This document shows positions 21,696 to 33,284 of a stretch of DNA of 64,000 nt, piece after piece. Source of the stretch: Oxyruncus cristatus (taxonomy: Eukaryota > Chordata > Aves > Passeriformes > Cotingidae); the NCBI GenBank assembly GCA_013399855.1, contig VXAY01001316.1, positions 286,680 to 350,679 on the forward strand, written 5' to 3'. The notes beneath the pieces are model-generated. The model saw nothing but the letters and a program-made list of their open reading frames with translations. It searched no databases and was not told the DNA's origin. Position 1 is the stretch's first letter, and every line of letters starts with the position of its first letter. The translations under genes and the position numbers were made by a program.

Positions 21696-23884
21696 AAACC
21701 TGCTCGAGTGCTGATCAAGCTGACAAAAGTGATGGTTACACAGAGTGGCAGCAGAGTTGGGGGGATATAACATCATACCTTAGCTGAAGTTTGTTTCTAG
21801 AATTGCCTGTTTATGGCAAGATTGGGGGGAAAATAATAATATCCATTTTTGGTCCAAACTGGACCAGAACCAACACTTGAAGAAAAGCTGAGGAACAAAC
21901 ATCTGCATTTCAGCAAACTCAGCTACAAAGGCTCATCATTTCAGACCTAAGGAAAATCAATTTCTAGGTCTCATGATTACAAAGAAAACTTCAAGAGCTC
22001 GAAGAGTTCAACCAGAACCAGAAGGCAAATAAAAAGAAATCACAATTCATTATTCATCAAAATCTTCTCCAATCTGTTTTAAGACCATGTCAGGATATTT
22101 TAGCGCTGCAGGTATCAATAGTGGTAAAAAAACCCTCCAAATGTGACTTTGAAATTTGCTGCTTTTTTTTTTTTTTTCCCCCTGCCAGTAAAAATCTCGT
22201 TGCTTGAACGTTCCTGGAAAGGTACCAGGGAAAGGTTGGGAATATCGCCCAAGCAAATTCACTTAAGAATTCAAACAAACACATCAGGACACAGTTTTGC
22301 TTTTGTCACCCAGCTCTGAGGGAAAGCTGAGCAGTTTGGGAGAGGGCAGGAAAAGAACAAATGCTTCATTAAACCTGTTTTCAGGCAGAGGAACAACAGA
22401 CAACCTATTACTGGAACCAGCCTCCGCTGCTCTTTAGTCAATCAAGAGCCTTTGAACGCAACACTGGCTTGGACAGCAGCTCTTCATATTCCCATTATTT
22501 ATTCTGGGACTCAGAGGGATGCAGCCAGGACAACCCATCCTTCTGAGCTGTGTACCGATGTGGGAGAGGGAGGGATTTCACATTCTCACTCCACCAACTC
22601 CCACTCACTGCCAAGAGCAGCAAATGACACACAAGCACAACAGGCAGGCAGACAAAGAGAATAAAACAGGCATTCTGAGACACCACGAATTCCTTCCCTC
22701 CTCACCAGGACACTCGACTCATCCAAAAAAAAAAAAGGGGGGGGGCACCAGGGGTGGCTCTGGAAGGGGATCTTTGGGGTTTGTGCTGGTTTTTTAACCT
22801 TCAGACCAGCTGTGTTAAACATCCACAGGACTGGGTAAGGGGAGAGATGATGGTTGGGGTTTTCAAGTTCCTTCCTTGCTTTGAGGGGAAAAAAGCACCA
22901 GCAATCTTCCTCCAAGAACCTCAGAGTTTTTCTAGGCTGGGCTGTCCAGCAGCTTTCCAACAGAAAATGGGGTTGCCAGCCAGGCATGGAACAGCACCAC
23001 ATCTCCAGCAAGCACCCAGGCCTTCAGCTGAGGGCTCCTCCCCTCCCGGGAGATGTGGAAACAATTCCTACCAGCCCATCTCTGGGTCTCACAAAGTTAA
23101 AATAATTGGGCTCCACAGCTCTGAAATGAGATTTTTCCAGTTCTCCATCCCTGGGAATGTTATTTTTTGTTTGGTGCCTTGGAGAAGGTGTGCTCTGCTC
23201 AGAGGAGCTGCAGCTGCTCCTGGATGTCCTCTAATCCCCGGCTCCAGCTCTGACTCAGCCTCTCTGCAGAACACTCCATAATGGACTGGCTCGCTCTGGC
23301 TACATGCTTTATATCTCTTTAGCTCCATGAGCAGATGGAGTCGAGGGACAGCAGGATTTATATTTCTTGCTCGAGTTGCAGCTTGGTTTGGTGGAAATAA
23401 AAAACAGGAAGCGATGAGGAAATGGCACCGTAACAGCATTTACCTCACGGGTTTGGAGCCTCTGAGTTCTACCTGGGTAGGGTTTGCTGTGTCAGCAATA
23501 ATCCCAGGCCTTCCTCCCCAGCTGAAGAGGAGGAGACCCAAGGGATAAATCTCCTGCCCAGACCATGTGATGGATGGAAGGGAGCATCCAGAAGTGTGGT
23601 GAAATATTCCACTGGCCAGGTCTGTGCATCAGAGCCGATTTAGATAATCTGGCCCAGACCATTTCCTTCAGGCCACATAAAGGAAAACCAGGAAATGCTT
23701 CTGACCTCTGAGGGCTCTAAAGGGAGAGAGAAGGAGGCAGAGGTATGAAAGCCAGCAGGGAGATTGACAAGGGCTCGGGAAAGAGCAGAACAATAGGCTC
23801 CGAAGCTCCTTCCCTTTCTCCGCGTTTCATACAATCGAAGGGGAGAAGGGAAAACCAGGAGAGGGAGGGAATTACAATGAACAT
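21696..23884. other. Single-copy noncoding DNA
   Basis: Includes a T run at about 22163-22177 and an A run directly followed by a G run at 22725-22745. 21780-22100 is AT-rich. Frames of up to 175 codons at 22586-23281 overlap on both strands without recognisable domains. Confidence 0.4.
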
Positions 23885-24245
23885 GAAAGCTTCCAGATTA
23901 ATTAATTACCCCTTTTTAGTTTGTGAAAAAGGAGGCTAGAAATATCCACGTCTGCTCCTCTTGGAAGGCAACCCTGGCGCTTGCTCCGAACCTCCCCCCC
24001 GCGCACAGGGATAATTAATCCATTACGGGATGGATCAGCCCGCGCCGCCGGAAAACAGAGGGATCTATTTCTCCTGCGCTTTTCCCCTCCTCCCCAAAGA
24101 GACATCTGAAACGTATCATGTAATAAATGTTTCTTGGATGGAAGGGGAGGTATTGTTCTCTTGCTGTGGAAACAATCCCGGCAGCGGGGCCAGCCAGGAG
24201 GGAGCGGGGCCGGATACTTCACTCGGCAGCTCTTACGATATCCTA
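23885..24245. other. Candidate conserved element with homeodomain sites and CpGs
   Basis: Contains attaattaattacc at 23897-23910 and the near-palindrome GGGATAATTAATCC at 24008-24021, whose TAATCC end is the preferred site of OTX/PITX-type (K50) homeodomains. A CpG patch (cccgcgccgccgg) follows at about 24040. Binding preference is known from the family; the enhancer role is inferred. Confidence 0.35.
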
Positions 24246-24474
24246 TATGGCAGGGCGGCCTCCAAGGGACACGGTTCGTGATGTTCCCTCTGGACAGCAG
24301 TGCTCAGGAGGGCAGGGTGAGCTGCCTTTAGCCAAAGGAGGTGACATCAGGCTGCTCCCCAGGATGTCTCAGGTGTCAGAGGTGGACTTCCCTCTCTGAA
24401 GGATCCACGGCACTACCTGGCAGGCAACAGGACACCTCTGGGGCCAGGGAGGTGGCCCAGAGTCCATCACAACA

Positions 24475-24705
24475 CACCCAATCAGATATGAGAAAAAGGT
24501 TCTTCTCCCACAGGGTGGTTGGCACTGACCAGGCTCCCCAGGGCAGTGGGCACAGCCCCAAGGCTGCCAGAGCTCCAGGAGGGTTTGGACAATCCTCTGG
24601 GGCACAGGGGGTGACCCTTGGGGCTGGGCCAGAGCAGGGTCAGGAGTTGGACTCCATGGTCCTTGTGAGTCCCTTTCAACTCAGAATATGCTGTGATTCT
24701 GTGTG
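24475..24705 (+). mobile_element. CR1 LINE, ORF2 end and 3' UTR
   Basis: Sense copy of the subfamily seen also at 27345, 40235 and 46985: aaggttcttctcccacaggg, tggttggcactgaccaggct, gcacagccccaaggctgcca, ending cagaatatgctgtgattctg. 5'-truncated. Confidence 0.9.
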
Positions 24706-26002
24706 ATCTCTGACCATCCCCCATCCATCCCACTCCACCACACCCTGCCGGAACGTGGCCGAGGTTGGGAGCAGCCGCTCGTCACAACTCCCGGCAAAGA
24801 CCAACCTTTCTACAGGCAGCTCTCCTTCGATGTGACACTTGCCCCTGGTCCAAAGGATCTAGAAACAAGCAGCCCTGGACTCTTAACTTCCAGTTATAAC
24901 AGAACTGACCATCCTCCAGCAAGTATCCCGATTCTTTTCATTCCTGCTCACTCTCCAAGGTGCGATGTTTCACCCTCACTCACTTTTTTCACTCCCCCCA
25001 CTGCCACACACTCCGGAGGGCAGGAACTCTCCTTTGCTGTCCACACAGCACAAAGCCTGCTTCATCAGGGTGTGGATTTTCCCACCCTGTCTAATTAAAA
25101 AAACCCCTCATGCCGTGCTCTCCACGCCCCTTTGCTGGTGTTTCTGTGGAGCTGTGGAAGGAGAACAGGATAGGCTGCCCGTTACCTCCCCGAGCCCCTC
25201 TGCTCTGCGCTGGTTGGGCACCCTCAAAGCATGGAAACTGCATGAGATCAGAGCTCCCCAGCGCTGAGCTCACCCCTGATCCCAGCATCCCATTTGCATC
25301 CGTTTATCAGGAACATTGCTGCTTTCTGCTGACATCCAAATATTCTTGGCGTGAAGGAGCTGCTGACATTTATTCCTGAATTGCCACATTGCAGGAGCTT
25401 TGGCTAAGACTCGAGTTACATAGGAACAGAGAAGGGACTTGTTACTTGGTGAAGATAAGTCTTCTACAGTCTATCAGTCTAGATTAGATTTGGGTCACTT
25501 CCTCTATTCATTTCCCTGGATGATTATTTTTAAGGCTCTTTCAAAGAAACACTTGAGCTCAGTACAATGTTCTTGATTGCAACCAGAACTGGCTGAAAAA
25601 TGCTGAACTAATTGAAAGAAATTTTCTTTTTCATTCTTTCCTCAAAACATTTCCAGGGTTTTTGGTCAGTACTTGGAGCTGTGAAAAATCCCCCTGGGCT
25701 CCACTATAGAGCAGCAAAAGCTTTTTCCACGGCGTCAGCAGCATTTCAAAATCCTGCGAGTTGATCTTCTGGCTGCCAAGTGACTTCTCTGTCTATCGAA
25801 GACAGAGGGATGTCATGACACCTTTATGTTTTCATCACAACACCCCTCACACTGACATCCAGGTTGTGGAGAAATGTTCCCCCTAGTTCTCCATCAGCAT
25901 GTGCTCCGAGCACATCCCAAAGCTCTCTGAGAGCCGTTGCCATCATTAATCCCATCCCCCACGTGGGGAAGCTGAGGCACAGAGTGGCAGCAGCTCCCAA
26001 AG
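24706..26002. other. Single-copy noncoding DNA
   Basis: 25380-25760 is AT-rich without clear motif clusters. No gene or repeat recognised. Confidence 0.4.
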
Positions 26003-26245
26003 CATAGAATCACACAATTGTTAAGGTTGGAAAAGACCTCCAAGATCATCAAGTCCAACTTTCAGCCCACTAGAACCAAGTGCCACACACATTCTACTGA
26101 CTTTTGAACACCTCCAGGGGGGTGACTCCACCACTTCCCTGGGCAGCCCCTTCCAAAGCCTGACCACTCTTTCAGTGAAGAACCTTTCTCCGATGTCCAA
26201 GCTGAACCTCCCCTGGCAGCAGAAATCTGCCACCTCCCACAGGGA
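26003..26245 (-). mobile_element. CR1 LINE, ORF2 C-terminus and 3' UTR
   Basis: Antisense copy: catagaatcacacaattgtt, aggttggaaaagacctccaa, then ccacttccctgggcagcccc. The minus-strand frame gives [20 protein letters not shown] and [10 protein letters not shown], the end of CR1 ORF2. Confidence 0.9.
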
Positions 26246-26799
26246 TCTCCACACACTAAACCATGACAGGGTGTCCTACCACACACAGACCTCCGCATCC
26301 CCCTTGGAGCAGGTGCCAGCAGCCGGCCCCCATCCCAAACTGCAGGGGCAGGTGAGACCATCTGTCCCTCCAGCCCATGGCCTCCTCTTGATGCTCCCAC
26401 TGGCTGATTCCTCCTCACCAGCATCCTTCTCCATGGCTCCCAGGAAGATGGCAATTTCCATCTCAAACAAGAAGGAAACCAAACAACTGCCCACGCACGA
26501 CGCCCGGGCTCTCTGGCAGAGGGGAGAGGTTTCTGCATTGCTCCTTTTCTGTCAAGTTAACACCAGCTAAACAAACTCCTTTCTTCCCCGTGCATTTCTT
26601 TTCCAGGCAGCTCCCCCTCCCCTTCCTTTCTTTTTCCATTTCAGCAACCTCAAGCAGAAGGCCCTCCGAGGCACAAGTGACTTCAAAGACACCAGGTCCA
26701 ATGTGCAGCAAGTGATAAAAACCTACACAGCATGTGTTGGGCAAATTAATATCCCCTCCAGAGCCACCAGCTCCTCGGTCCCAGCAGCACCATAATGAG
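26246..26799. other. Single-copy noncoding DNA
   Basis: Mixed composition. The 173-codon minus frame at 26463-26984 has no recognisable domain and runs into the AT-rich block beyond. Confidence 0.4.
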
Positions 26800-27010
26800 A
26801 TGTTGTACCGCAGGGGAGGGAGAACTCGGTGCAGAAGGGGTGATGTATTTAATGTATGCAAATTGACTCGCATGCAAATTGCCACTAAGTTAAAAATAAC
26901 GCATGGCACGAGAAGTCCGTCTTTCAAGGCATTTGTTTCTTCCTTAGGGTAATCTCTGTTATCAGTCGCCTCGTTTCCTTCCACATGAAGTGCTCAGTTT
27001 CAGGGAAGTT
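26800..27010. other. Candidate regulatory element with paired octamers
   Basis: Two identical ATGCAAATTG words at 26856-26865 and 26872-26881, 16 bases apart start to start, each a perfect POU octamer. A taagttaaaaataacgcat run and scattered CpGs follow. No transposon pattern. Octamer binding by POU factors is known; action as an enhancer here is inferred. Confidence 0.4.
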
Positions 27011-27344
27011 CGTGTTTTGCAGGTCTGGGGGACAAATGTGATTTCCTGCTGATCTCAGCCTGCACTGCAATCACTTATTTCTTCCTTCTCCTTCCTTTCT
27101 GCTCATAGGCTACAGGGATTGAAGTCACCTTTCCTCGGAGCGGAGATGCTCAAGGTGATCAACTTCAAGAACAAAAGCTGTCAGGGCCACCCAGAGCAGC
27201 TCCCAATAGCCAGAGTCTTACCCAGGGTTGGACCAGAGCATCTATCCAGGCCAGACTCGGCTCAGGTTGACCAAGCTGAATGGAAGGCACAACACCAGCC
27301 TCACAGCTCTGCTGAGCAGTGACTCCAGGGAATGGCCTGAAGTT
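27011..27344. other. Single-copy DNA with a possible plus-strand exon
   Basis: A long pyrimidine tract (ttatttcttccttctccttc) leads into tgctcatag ending at 27108. From 27109 a frame stays open 53 codons (ATGIEVTFPRSGDAQGDQLQ...) to a TGA that overlaps a weak GTTGAC donor at 27266. The acceptor is good, but the donor is poor and no homology is recognised. Confidence 0.2.
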
Positions 27345-27568
27345 GTGTCAGGTTGGAGATTAGAAAAAGGTTCTTCCCCCACAGGGTGGTTGGCACTGAC
27401 CAGGCTCCCCAGGGCAGTGGGCACAGCCCCAAGGCTGCCAGAGCTCAGGAAGTGTTTGGACAACGTTCTCAGGGACAGGGTGGGATTTTGGGATGTCTGT
27501 GCAGGGCCAGGATTTGGACTGGATGATTCTGTGGGTCCCTTCCAGCTCGGGAGAGCCTGTGATTCTAC
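27345..27568 (+). mobile_element. CR1 LINE, ORF2 end and 3' UTR
   Basis: Sense copy, same subfamily as 24475: ttcttcccccacagggtggt, gccccaaggctgccagagct, tggactggatgattctgtgg, ending gagcctgtgattctac. Confidence 0.9.
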
Positions 27569-28075
27569 AAAAGAGCAGCGTAAATGCCTCCTCCTCTGAG
27601 CTCTGCAGGGCAGCTGCTCCTCCTGACACCTCAGCACAGCTAATAAATTTTAGAGTCTTACCAGTGATGTTAAGCACTGGGAGAGCTGCTGACAGAGCCA
27701 GGGCATCCAGCTGATCCTGGCTGATGGATCTCATGGCAAATCCAGTGCTGAACCCACCCAGTAGTACAAAGGAGCAACAGGGGTTGGAACAGTGCAGATG
27801 GGGAGTGCAGCAAGGATGGTGGGCTCCCGTTTCAAGAGGCACTGCACTGATGGAGTCCTTCTGCCTGGAGAGGGGGACATCCAGAGACCAAATGCATTTG
27901 CTTTGTCCAGAGTTTTAATGCTGAGACTCTGTTTGCTGCAGGTTTAGGAAGGGTCTCAAGTGGAATCTACTCTTGCTGGAGGATGTTAACACTTTGCGGT
28001 CTTTAGACATGCAATGCCTTGGGAGATGGAGGTGGGGGTTATACCCACTGGGCTGAAGCACAGAGGGAGCCCTGG
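27569..28075. other. Single-copy noncoding DNA
   Basis: No gene or repeat recognised between the CR1 copy and the LTR piece. Confidence 0.4.
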
Positions 28076-28200
28076 TGTCCTGGTTTCAGCTGGGATGCAG
28101 GTAATTTTCTTCCTAGTAGTTGACACATTTCCCAAGCTGCAAAGTTCTTGATGGTGCAAAAGAGGACCAGCAACTAGGCAGGAGCTCCAGCCACCCTCAA
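28076..28200 (+). mobile_element. ERVL-type LTR fragment
   Basis: Starts TGTCCTGGTTTCAGCTGGGA followed by ggtaattttcttcctagtag. This matches what I know as the 5' start of a common avian ERVL LTR. The match is close for about 55 bases, then decays with deletions through the agctgcaaagttcttgatgg region. No promoter or poly(A) part remains, so it is a truncated LTR piece. Confidence 0.65.
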
Positions 28201-29499
28201 GCAAGAGAATAATACAGACAAAACTCTGCTTTAGCTGTACCCAATTGTCAGGGTCAGAGCTGCTGCAGTCAGACCATCTCCAGGTCCCAGGGGAGCATGT
28301 TCTGTGCTTCTGCTTTTGATCATTTCTTATTACTCAGCCCAAGACTGACAAAGTCACAGTGTTGGCACAACCCTCCAGTACCTGCCAATAATCAGGAAGT
28401 TTCTTTACTAGTTAACTCCTGCCCTCTTGGGAATCTTGTTCTTCTGTCCTGTGCATGGTGAGAGCTGTAAAAATCATACTGAGACTAAAAGGAGTCTAAG
28501 GACAGCAACTAGCCTTACTTATTTTCTGTCAGCTCGAATTCTAAATCAACATACAAACACAGACTCACACTTCCAAGAACCGGGATTGCTGTTCTGGGCA
28601 GAGAGGCAGGCTGTGCTGAGGTGCTGGGGCAGCAGGGCCAGGCTCCCCTCTCCAAGCACTCCCTACTGGGAGCAGGCTGCTCCTCCTCTGCCTCCCCAGG
28701 GGATAGATCTGAGCAGGGACAGTGATGGAAATCCCTCCTCGTAGCAGTGAGGGTGGATTTAAAGTGATTGGCTTAAACTGCATTAACCTCAGTGTGGACA
28801 CAGTCACTCCAGATTCAAGTGGCCATTGCTCAGTTTAACAGGAGCCACTTCAATGTGACCTAATTTGCCACCTGAGTAAATAAACCAGACTAAATAAAGG
28901 TTAATGACCGTGAAGAAGTGCCTCCCCAGAGCAGAGTGAGCCACTCGGAGCTTACCTATCAACACGGCCTAACAGCAGACTCCATCCCTCATCCCCCTGC
29001 CTGGAGCTCCAGCCGGGAAAAGCCCACTGAGTCCTGGGTGGGAGCAAGACACAGAGTCAGGGGGTGACCCTTAATTCAGGCAGGAGCAAAGGTCACAAGT
29101 CAGGTCAGCGAGAACACGCACCCCAGCTACACAATGTCCTACCAGAGTTCTCACCCCAGCCAAGTAGATCAAGCGTGCCAAGACTTGGGAATGGGGCAGG
29201 ACAGAGAGATGTTCTGCAGCCTCTTCCCCCACTCAGTGATGTGAGAGAGCACCACTGGTGGGAGGCTCTTCAACCCTCATACAGATGGGACGGTACAACA
29301 ACAAACTCAGCTGGGATGTGGGTGATGGTCAATCAGCATCAAAGCACGGGGCCACCAGGCAGCAAAACTGGATTACACAGATTCATGCACTGGAGATAAA
29401 GTCAAACAGCAGATAATACAAGGAGAAAGCGAGAGAAATACCTTCTAATCCCCTCTTCCCAGATGCTGGACACAACTGGAATGGATGGCAAGAAGGGCC
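28201..29499. other. Single-copy noncoding DNA
   Basis: 28830-28920 is AT-rich and holds TTAATGACC at 28901-28909. The rest is mixed. No gene or repeat recognised. Confidence 0.4.
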
Positions 29500-29590
29500 A
29501 GATCCACAGGGCACCTGCTACTGCTGCTGCTGGAGGCAGGGAGATGGGTTAGATGACCCACTGATCTGTCCCAGACAGGCATTTCTACCC
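29500..29590 (+). mobile_element. Ancient CR1-type LINE 3' end relic
   Basis: The stretch gggttagatgacccactgat followed by ctgtcccagacaggcat resembles the 3' end of old amniote CR1 families known from turtles and crocodilians (ctggactagatgg... ggtctgacccagtatggca). Very divergent and short. Confidence 0.5.
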
Positions 29591-30109
29591 CAAAATAGTC
29601 CAGCCTGCAGGCTGCTCCTCCCCACAGCACTCCATCTCCAAGCCTCCTGGCCCCCAGGAGCACATCCCCAAGGCTGTGGCAGGCAGGACTCTCTCTCCTA
29701 CCTGTCCAGGAGAGGATGGAAGGCGGTATTTATGCAGCAGCTGCTGCTCTTTCAGCTTTCCCTGAGTTCAGCCAAGTCAGATGTTCCTTCCAGGCACCCT
29801 CTGTGCAATCCCCCTCTCCTTTCCTCCCGGTTTGTCATTTCCAGTGACATGCCCCGCTGGTGACCAAGAGCTGGTGGCTGTCCCTTTCTGTCACCAGGGG
29901 TCGAGGTGAGTGATCCTGCCAGGTGGTGCCTTTTCCAGAGGATGCACAGTGACTGAACCTGAATCCCAATGAGCTGCCACCCCACTGCAAGGCTTCACTG
30001 ATGTTCTCCCGGTGTTAATCACATGTAAATAGATTATCCTGCCCAGCCTGAAGTGCGTGGGTCACTTCTCTTTCTCATTTCTGATGCCCCAGCAGTTGCT
30101 GGTGAGGAA
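29591..30109. other. Single-copy noncoding DNA
   Basis: Nothing recognised. 30010-30040 is locally AT-rich. Confidence 0.4.
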
Positions 30110-30455
30110 AATAATTGCACTCTACAATTCCCTGAAAGGGGGCTGTAGCCAGGTGGGGGCTGGTTTCTTCTGCCATGCAACAAGCAACAGGACAAGTGGA
30201 AACGGCCTCAAGTTATGCCAGAAGAGGATTAGGTTGGATATTGGGAAAAATTGTCCAATTGGATATTGTCCAGCCCTGGCACAGCTGCCCACGGCAGTGG
30301 TGGAGCCCCCATCCCCGGGAGGATTTAAAAGAGGTGTGGATGTGGCACCTGGGGACATGGGTTAGTGGTGGCCTTGGCAGTGCTGGGGGAATGGTTGGAC
30401 TCGATGACCTTAGAGGGCTTTTCCAATCTAAATTATTCCATGATTCTACAACAAG
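30110..30455 (+). mobile_element. CR1 LINE, ORF2 C-terminus and 3' UTR
   Basis: Sense copy. The frame from about 30108 reads IALYNSLKGGCSQVGAGFF, then TSNRTSGNGLKLCQKRIRLD, the C-terminal region of CR1 ORF2. The 3' UTR has ggaatggttggactcgatga and ends attattccatgattctac. One of the longer and clearer copies. Confidence 0.92.
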
Positions 30456-32427
30456 CCCGCTCGGATGGTGTGTGGTGCTACACCTGCTCCCCTCACTGCA
30501 CACTCGGGTTGGAGGCCCCTTCCTGAGCATGGGAGCTTCTCCAGGAGCTCCAAGGCCCAGCCTAATCCCATCACAGAGCTCATCTAATCCCAAAGGACAC
30601 GTAATGCAGTTTGCTCTCTGCTACACCCGACTAATTTGTTTAGCCCAAAACTCCCAGCAAGAGCTGCTGCTGACCTGCTGTGTGAAGACCACTTGGAGTT
30701 GCTAAGCAATTTGTTTCTCCATGAACTCAGCATCCTCCATCAGCCCAGTCCTGCTCTGATTCCTTGACCCAACACTCAGCCAAGCAGCGCTCCCAGCCCG
30801 AGGACAGGCCAACTCGTAGATGAATATTCTGGTTTTCCCATTCTCTAGTGCCAGTGACTGCAGGAGGGGCTGCAATCTTGAGACTTAAAGCTTAGAGTAT
30901 GTCTGCTGGAGAATTTGAGCTCATCCCAAATTAGGGAGCAGGATCGGGAATTCCCGCTTTCTCTGCAAGGTCTGTTCTCTGCTAGCATCGCTGAGCAGCC
31001 TGGATACGCTCCCCACCACCCGGCACACACTTGGAATGCTTCCTAATTAACTGCACGGGAGAAGATAAAAATTCCCCACTCTCCCCAGTCCTGCGGAAGT
31101 CAGAGACGTGAGGAAAGGTGGAGCAGCCCTGGTGAAACACGCACCCCCCAGTGCCCAGTCCCAGCCTCGTTAGGTGGCCACTTCCCAGGCTGACACAGGC
31201 CCACAGGACCCAACAGCGGGGCCTGCACACGAGAGGCGCCACAGCTCGAGGCGCAGGGACGAGCTCTGTGCAGCTGGAATTGCTCGACGCTGGGCGGCAG
31301 CAGGACTGTCAAACAGCTGGCAGAGCAAACCCCGTCACCTCCAGGCCTGCTGTCACCTGACCCGGGCACTTTGACCGCGGCATCTCTTCCAGATCCATTA
31401 ATTCCTGCCAAACACAGCAACTCTGAGGAAGCAAGGCAGCTTGTGGATGCTCATCACATCCTGCGGCCCAAAGCCTGAGCTGAAGCTCTCCACCGGCCCC
31501 AAGCCCAATTCTCAGCTGCTGGACTCAGAGAGGGGCTAATTTTTGAAGTGTTCTGCTGCTGCCCGTGACCTTTGGCTCGGGATCAGGGAGGTCACGACTA
31601 CGGGAGGCGCTGGGCTGTCACTGCTCCTCGCTGGAGCCGTTTCCTCACGGCTGCTCTGGCTGCAGGAGCCGTTGCTGGGTTCAGCTCCCAGCTTTCCCTC
31701 CTGCTGCCCAAGCAGGGCACGTCCCACCAGGACGGGGAAATCAAGGTACCGCAGCAGCAGTGAATTATTGCTCACAAAAAGTGAGTGGTGCCCCGAAGAT
31801 GTGGGGTGAGGTGACCTCCACGAGTACCTGCACACACACCTCCTTTGAGGATCTGGGGTCTGAGCACCAAGGCTGCACAGTAAACCAGCGATTAATGCAG
31901 AGCTGAACAGAGTAGGCAAGAATACAAAGCAGAACAAAGGCCTTGCCATGCTTTCAGTTCCTTGCCCATACCTTTGTTTTATTTATTTCATTTACTTTAG
32001 GAAAAACTTCCTGTGCCCAACTTCCAGCTTGCAACCCTGACTTTGCAAAACTCAAGCATGCAGTAGTAGCCTCCTCCCTTTGCAGGGAGCAAAGCTCCTG
32101 GAGAGCCAAGTCCCCAGCAGATTTTCCAGGCAGCCAACACACCCTGGAAGCCTCATACCACTCATGCCTGGCCAGGCAGAGCCACTCAGAAAGTATACCC
32201 CTCAATGCCAGTCATCAGCATTCAGGGAGTCACACCAAGGTTTGGAGAGCCCCTGATCATTCAGCAAAACCCATTAACCACTTTGACCCTTGGCAGGAGC
32301 CGGGGAAGGTGTCTTGGGATCACTGTTCCAGCTGGCTTCGAAAGGCAGCAAAGCAGAGCCAGGAACAAGGGGGAGAGCAGAGCCAAGAGGTGGAGCTTCG
32401 CATCATGTGTTAGCAGGTCACTGAGAG
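30456..32427. other. Single-copy noncoding DNA
   Basis: 31210-31380 is GC-rich with several CpGs (gaggcgccacagctcgagg). Frames of 100-137 codons at 31100-31950 overlap on both strands. No repeat or gene recognised over nearly 2 kb. Confidence 0.4.
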
Positions 32428-32540
32428 AATCCCGGAATCCTTAAGGTTGGAAAAGCTCTTGAAGATCATCGACTCCAACCATTATCCCAACACTGCCAAG
32501 CCCACCACTGAACCATGTCCCCATGTGCCACATCTACAGG
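32428..32540 (-). mobile_element. CR1 LINE 3' fragment
   Basis: Antisense tail: gaatccttaaggttggaaaa, cttgaagatcatcgactcca, cactgccaagcccaccactg, gtccccatgtgccacatcta. It is separated from the next CR1 by about 150 unique bases. Confidence 0.85.
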
Positions 32541-32689
32541 TTCTTTGTCCCTCTTGGCACAACAACCTCCGTGCCTTGCTCTGCCTCCAAAACACGCCGA
32601 AGGCCAGGCCAAAGGAGTTGCTGTAGAATTTTTCCTTTAGGAAAAACATTTTCAAGGTCTCCTCCTTGCATCCACACAGCACAGAACCA

Positions 32690-33065
32690 CAGAATTGTTT
32701 AGTTTGGAAAAGCCCTCTAAGATCGAGTCCAACCATTCCCCCAGCACTGCCAAGGCCACCCATGTCCCCAGGTGCCACACCCACGTGGCTGTTAAATCCC
32801 TCCAGGGGTGGGGACTCCACCACTGCTCTGGTCAACCAGTGCTAGAGCTTGACAACCCTTTCAGTAAAGACGTATTCCCNGTTTGGAAAAGCCCTCTAAG
32901 ATCGAGTCCAACCATTCCCCCAGCACTGCCAAGGCCACCCATGTCCCCAGGTGCCACACCCACGTGGCTGTTAAATCCCTCCAGGGGTGGGGACTCCACC
33001 ACTGCTCTGGTCAACCAGTGCTAGAGCTTGACAACCCTTTCAGTAAAGACGTATTCCCTAATATC
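32690..33065 (-). mobile_element. CR1 LINE 3' fragment, artificially doubled
   Basis: Antisense copy: accacagaattgtttagttt, ggaaaagccctctaagatcg, ccaaggccacccatgtcccc, ggtggggactccaccactgc, ending at a stretch matching the ORF2 end (minus strand VFTERVVKL). A 178-base part is present twice around a single N, so the real copy is about 195 bases shorter than it looks. Confidence 0.85.
32702..33058 (+). repeat. Exact 178-bp direct duplication joined by one N
   Basis: 32702-32879 and 32881-33058 are identical base for base, with a lone N at 32880. A perfect tandem copy around an N inside an otherwise diverged CR1 points to two overlapping contig ends placed side by side during scaffolding. Confidence 0.92.
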
Positions 33066-33284
33066 CGACGTGAATATGATTCTAAGGCAGACAATGGTCT
33101 GCCACACAGGTTGAGCGCTGCCGAGATTATCCACTGAGAGGAGCACAGAAACACAAACACACTCGTATCTGTTCTCCAGACTACAACAAAGGGTAGGAAG
33201 TGCTCTCATGGATGGGGAAGGCAGAGGAGTTTGCATGCCAATACCACGGCTGGGCCTGACCTACTGACATTTCTGCAGGCTCCC
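33066..33284. other. Single-copy noncoding DNA
   Basis: Short interval between the CR1 copy and an AT-rich block. Nothing recognised. Confidence 0.4.
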
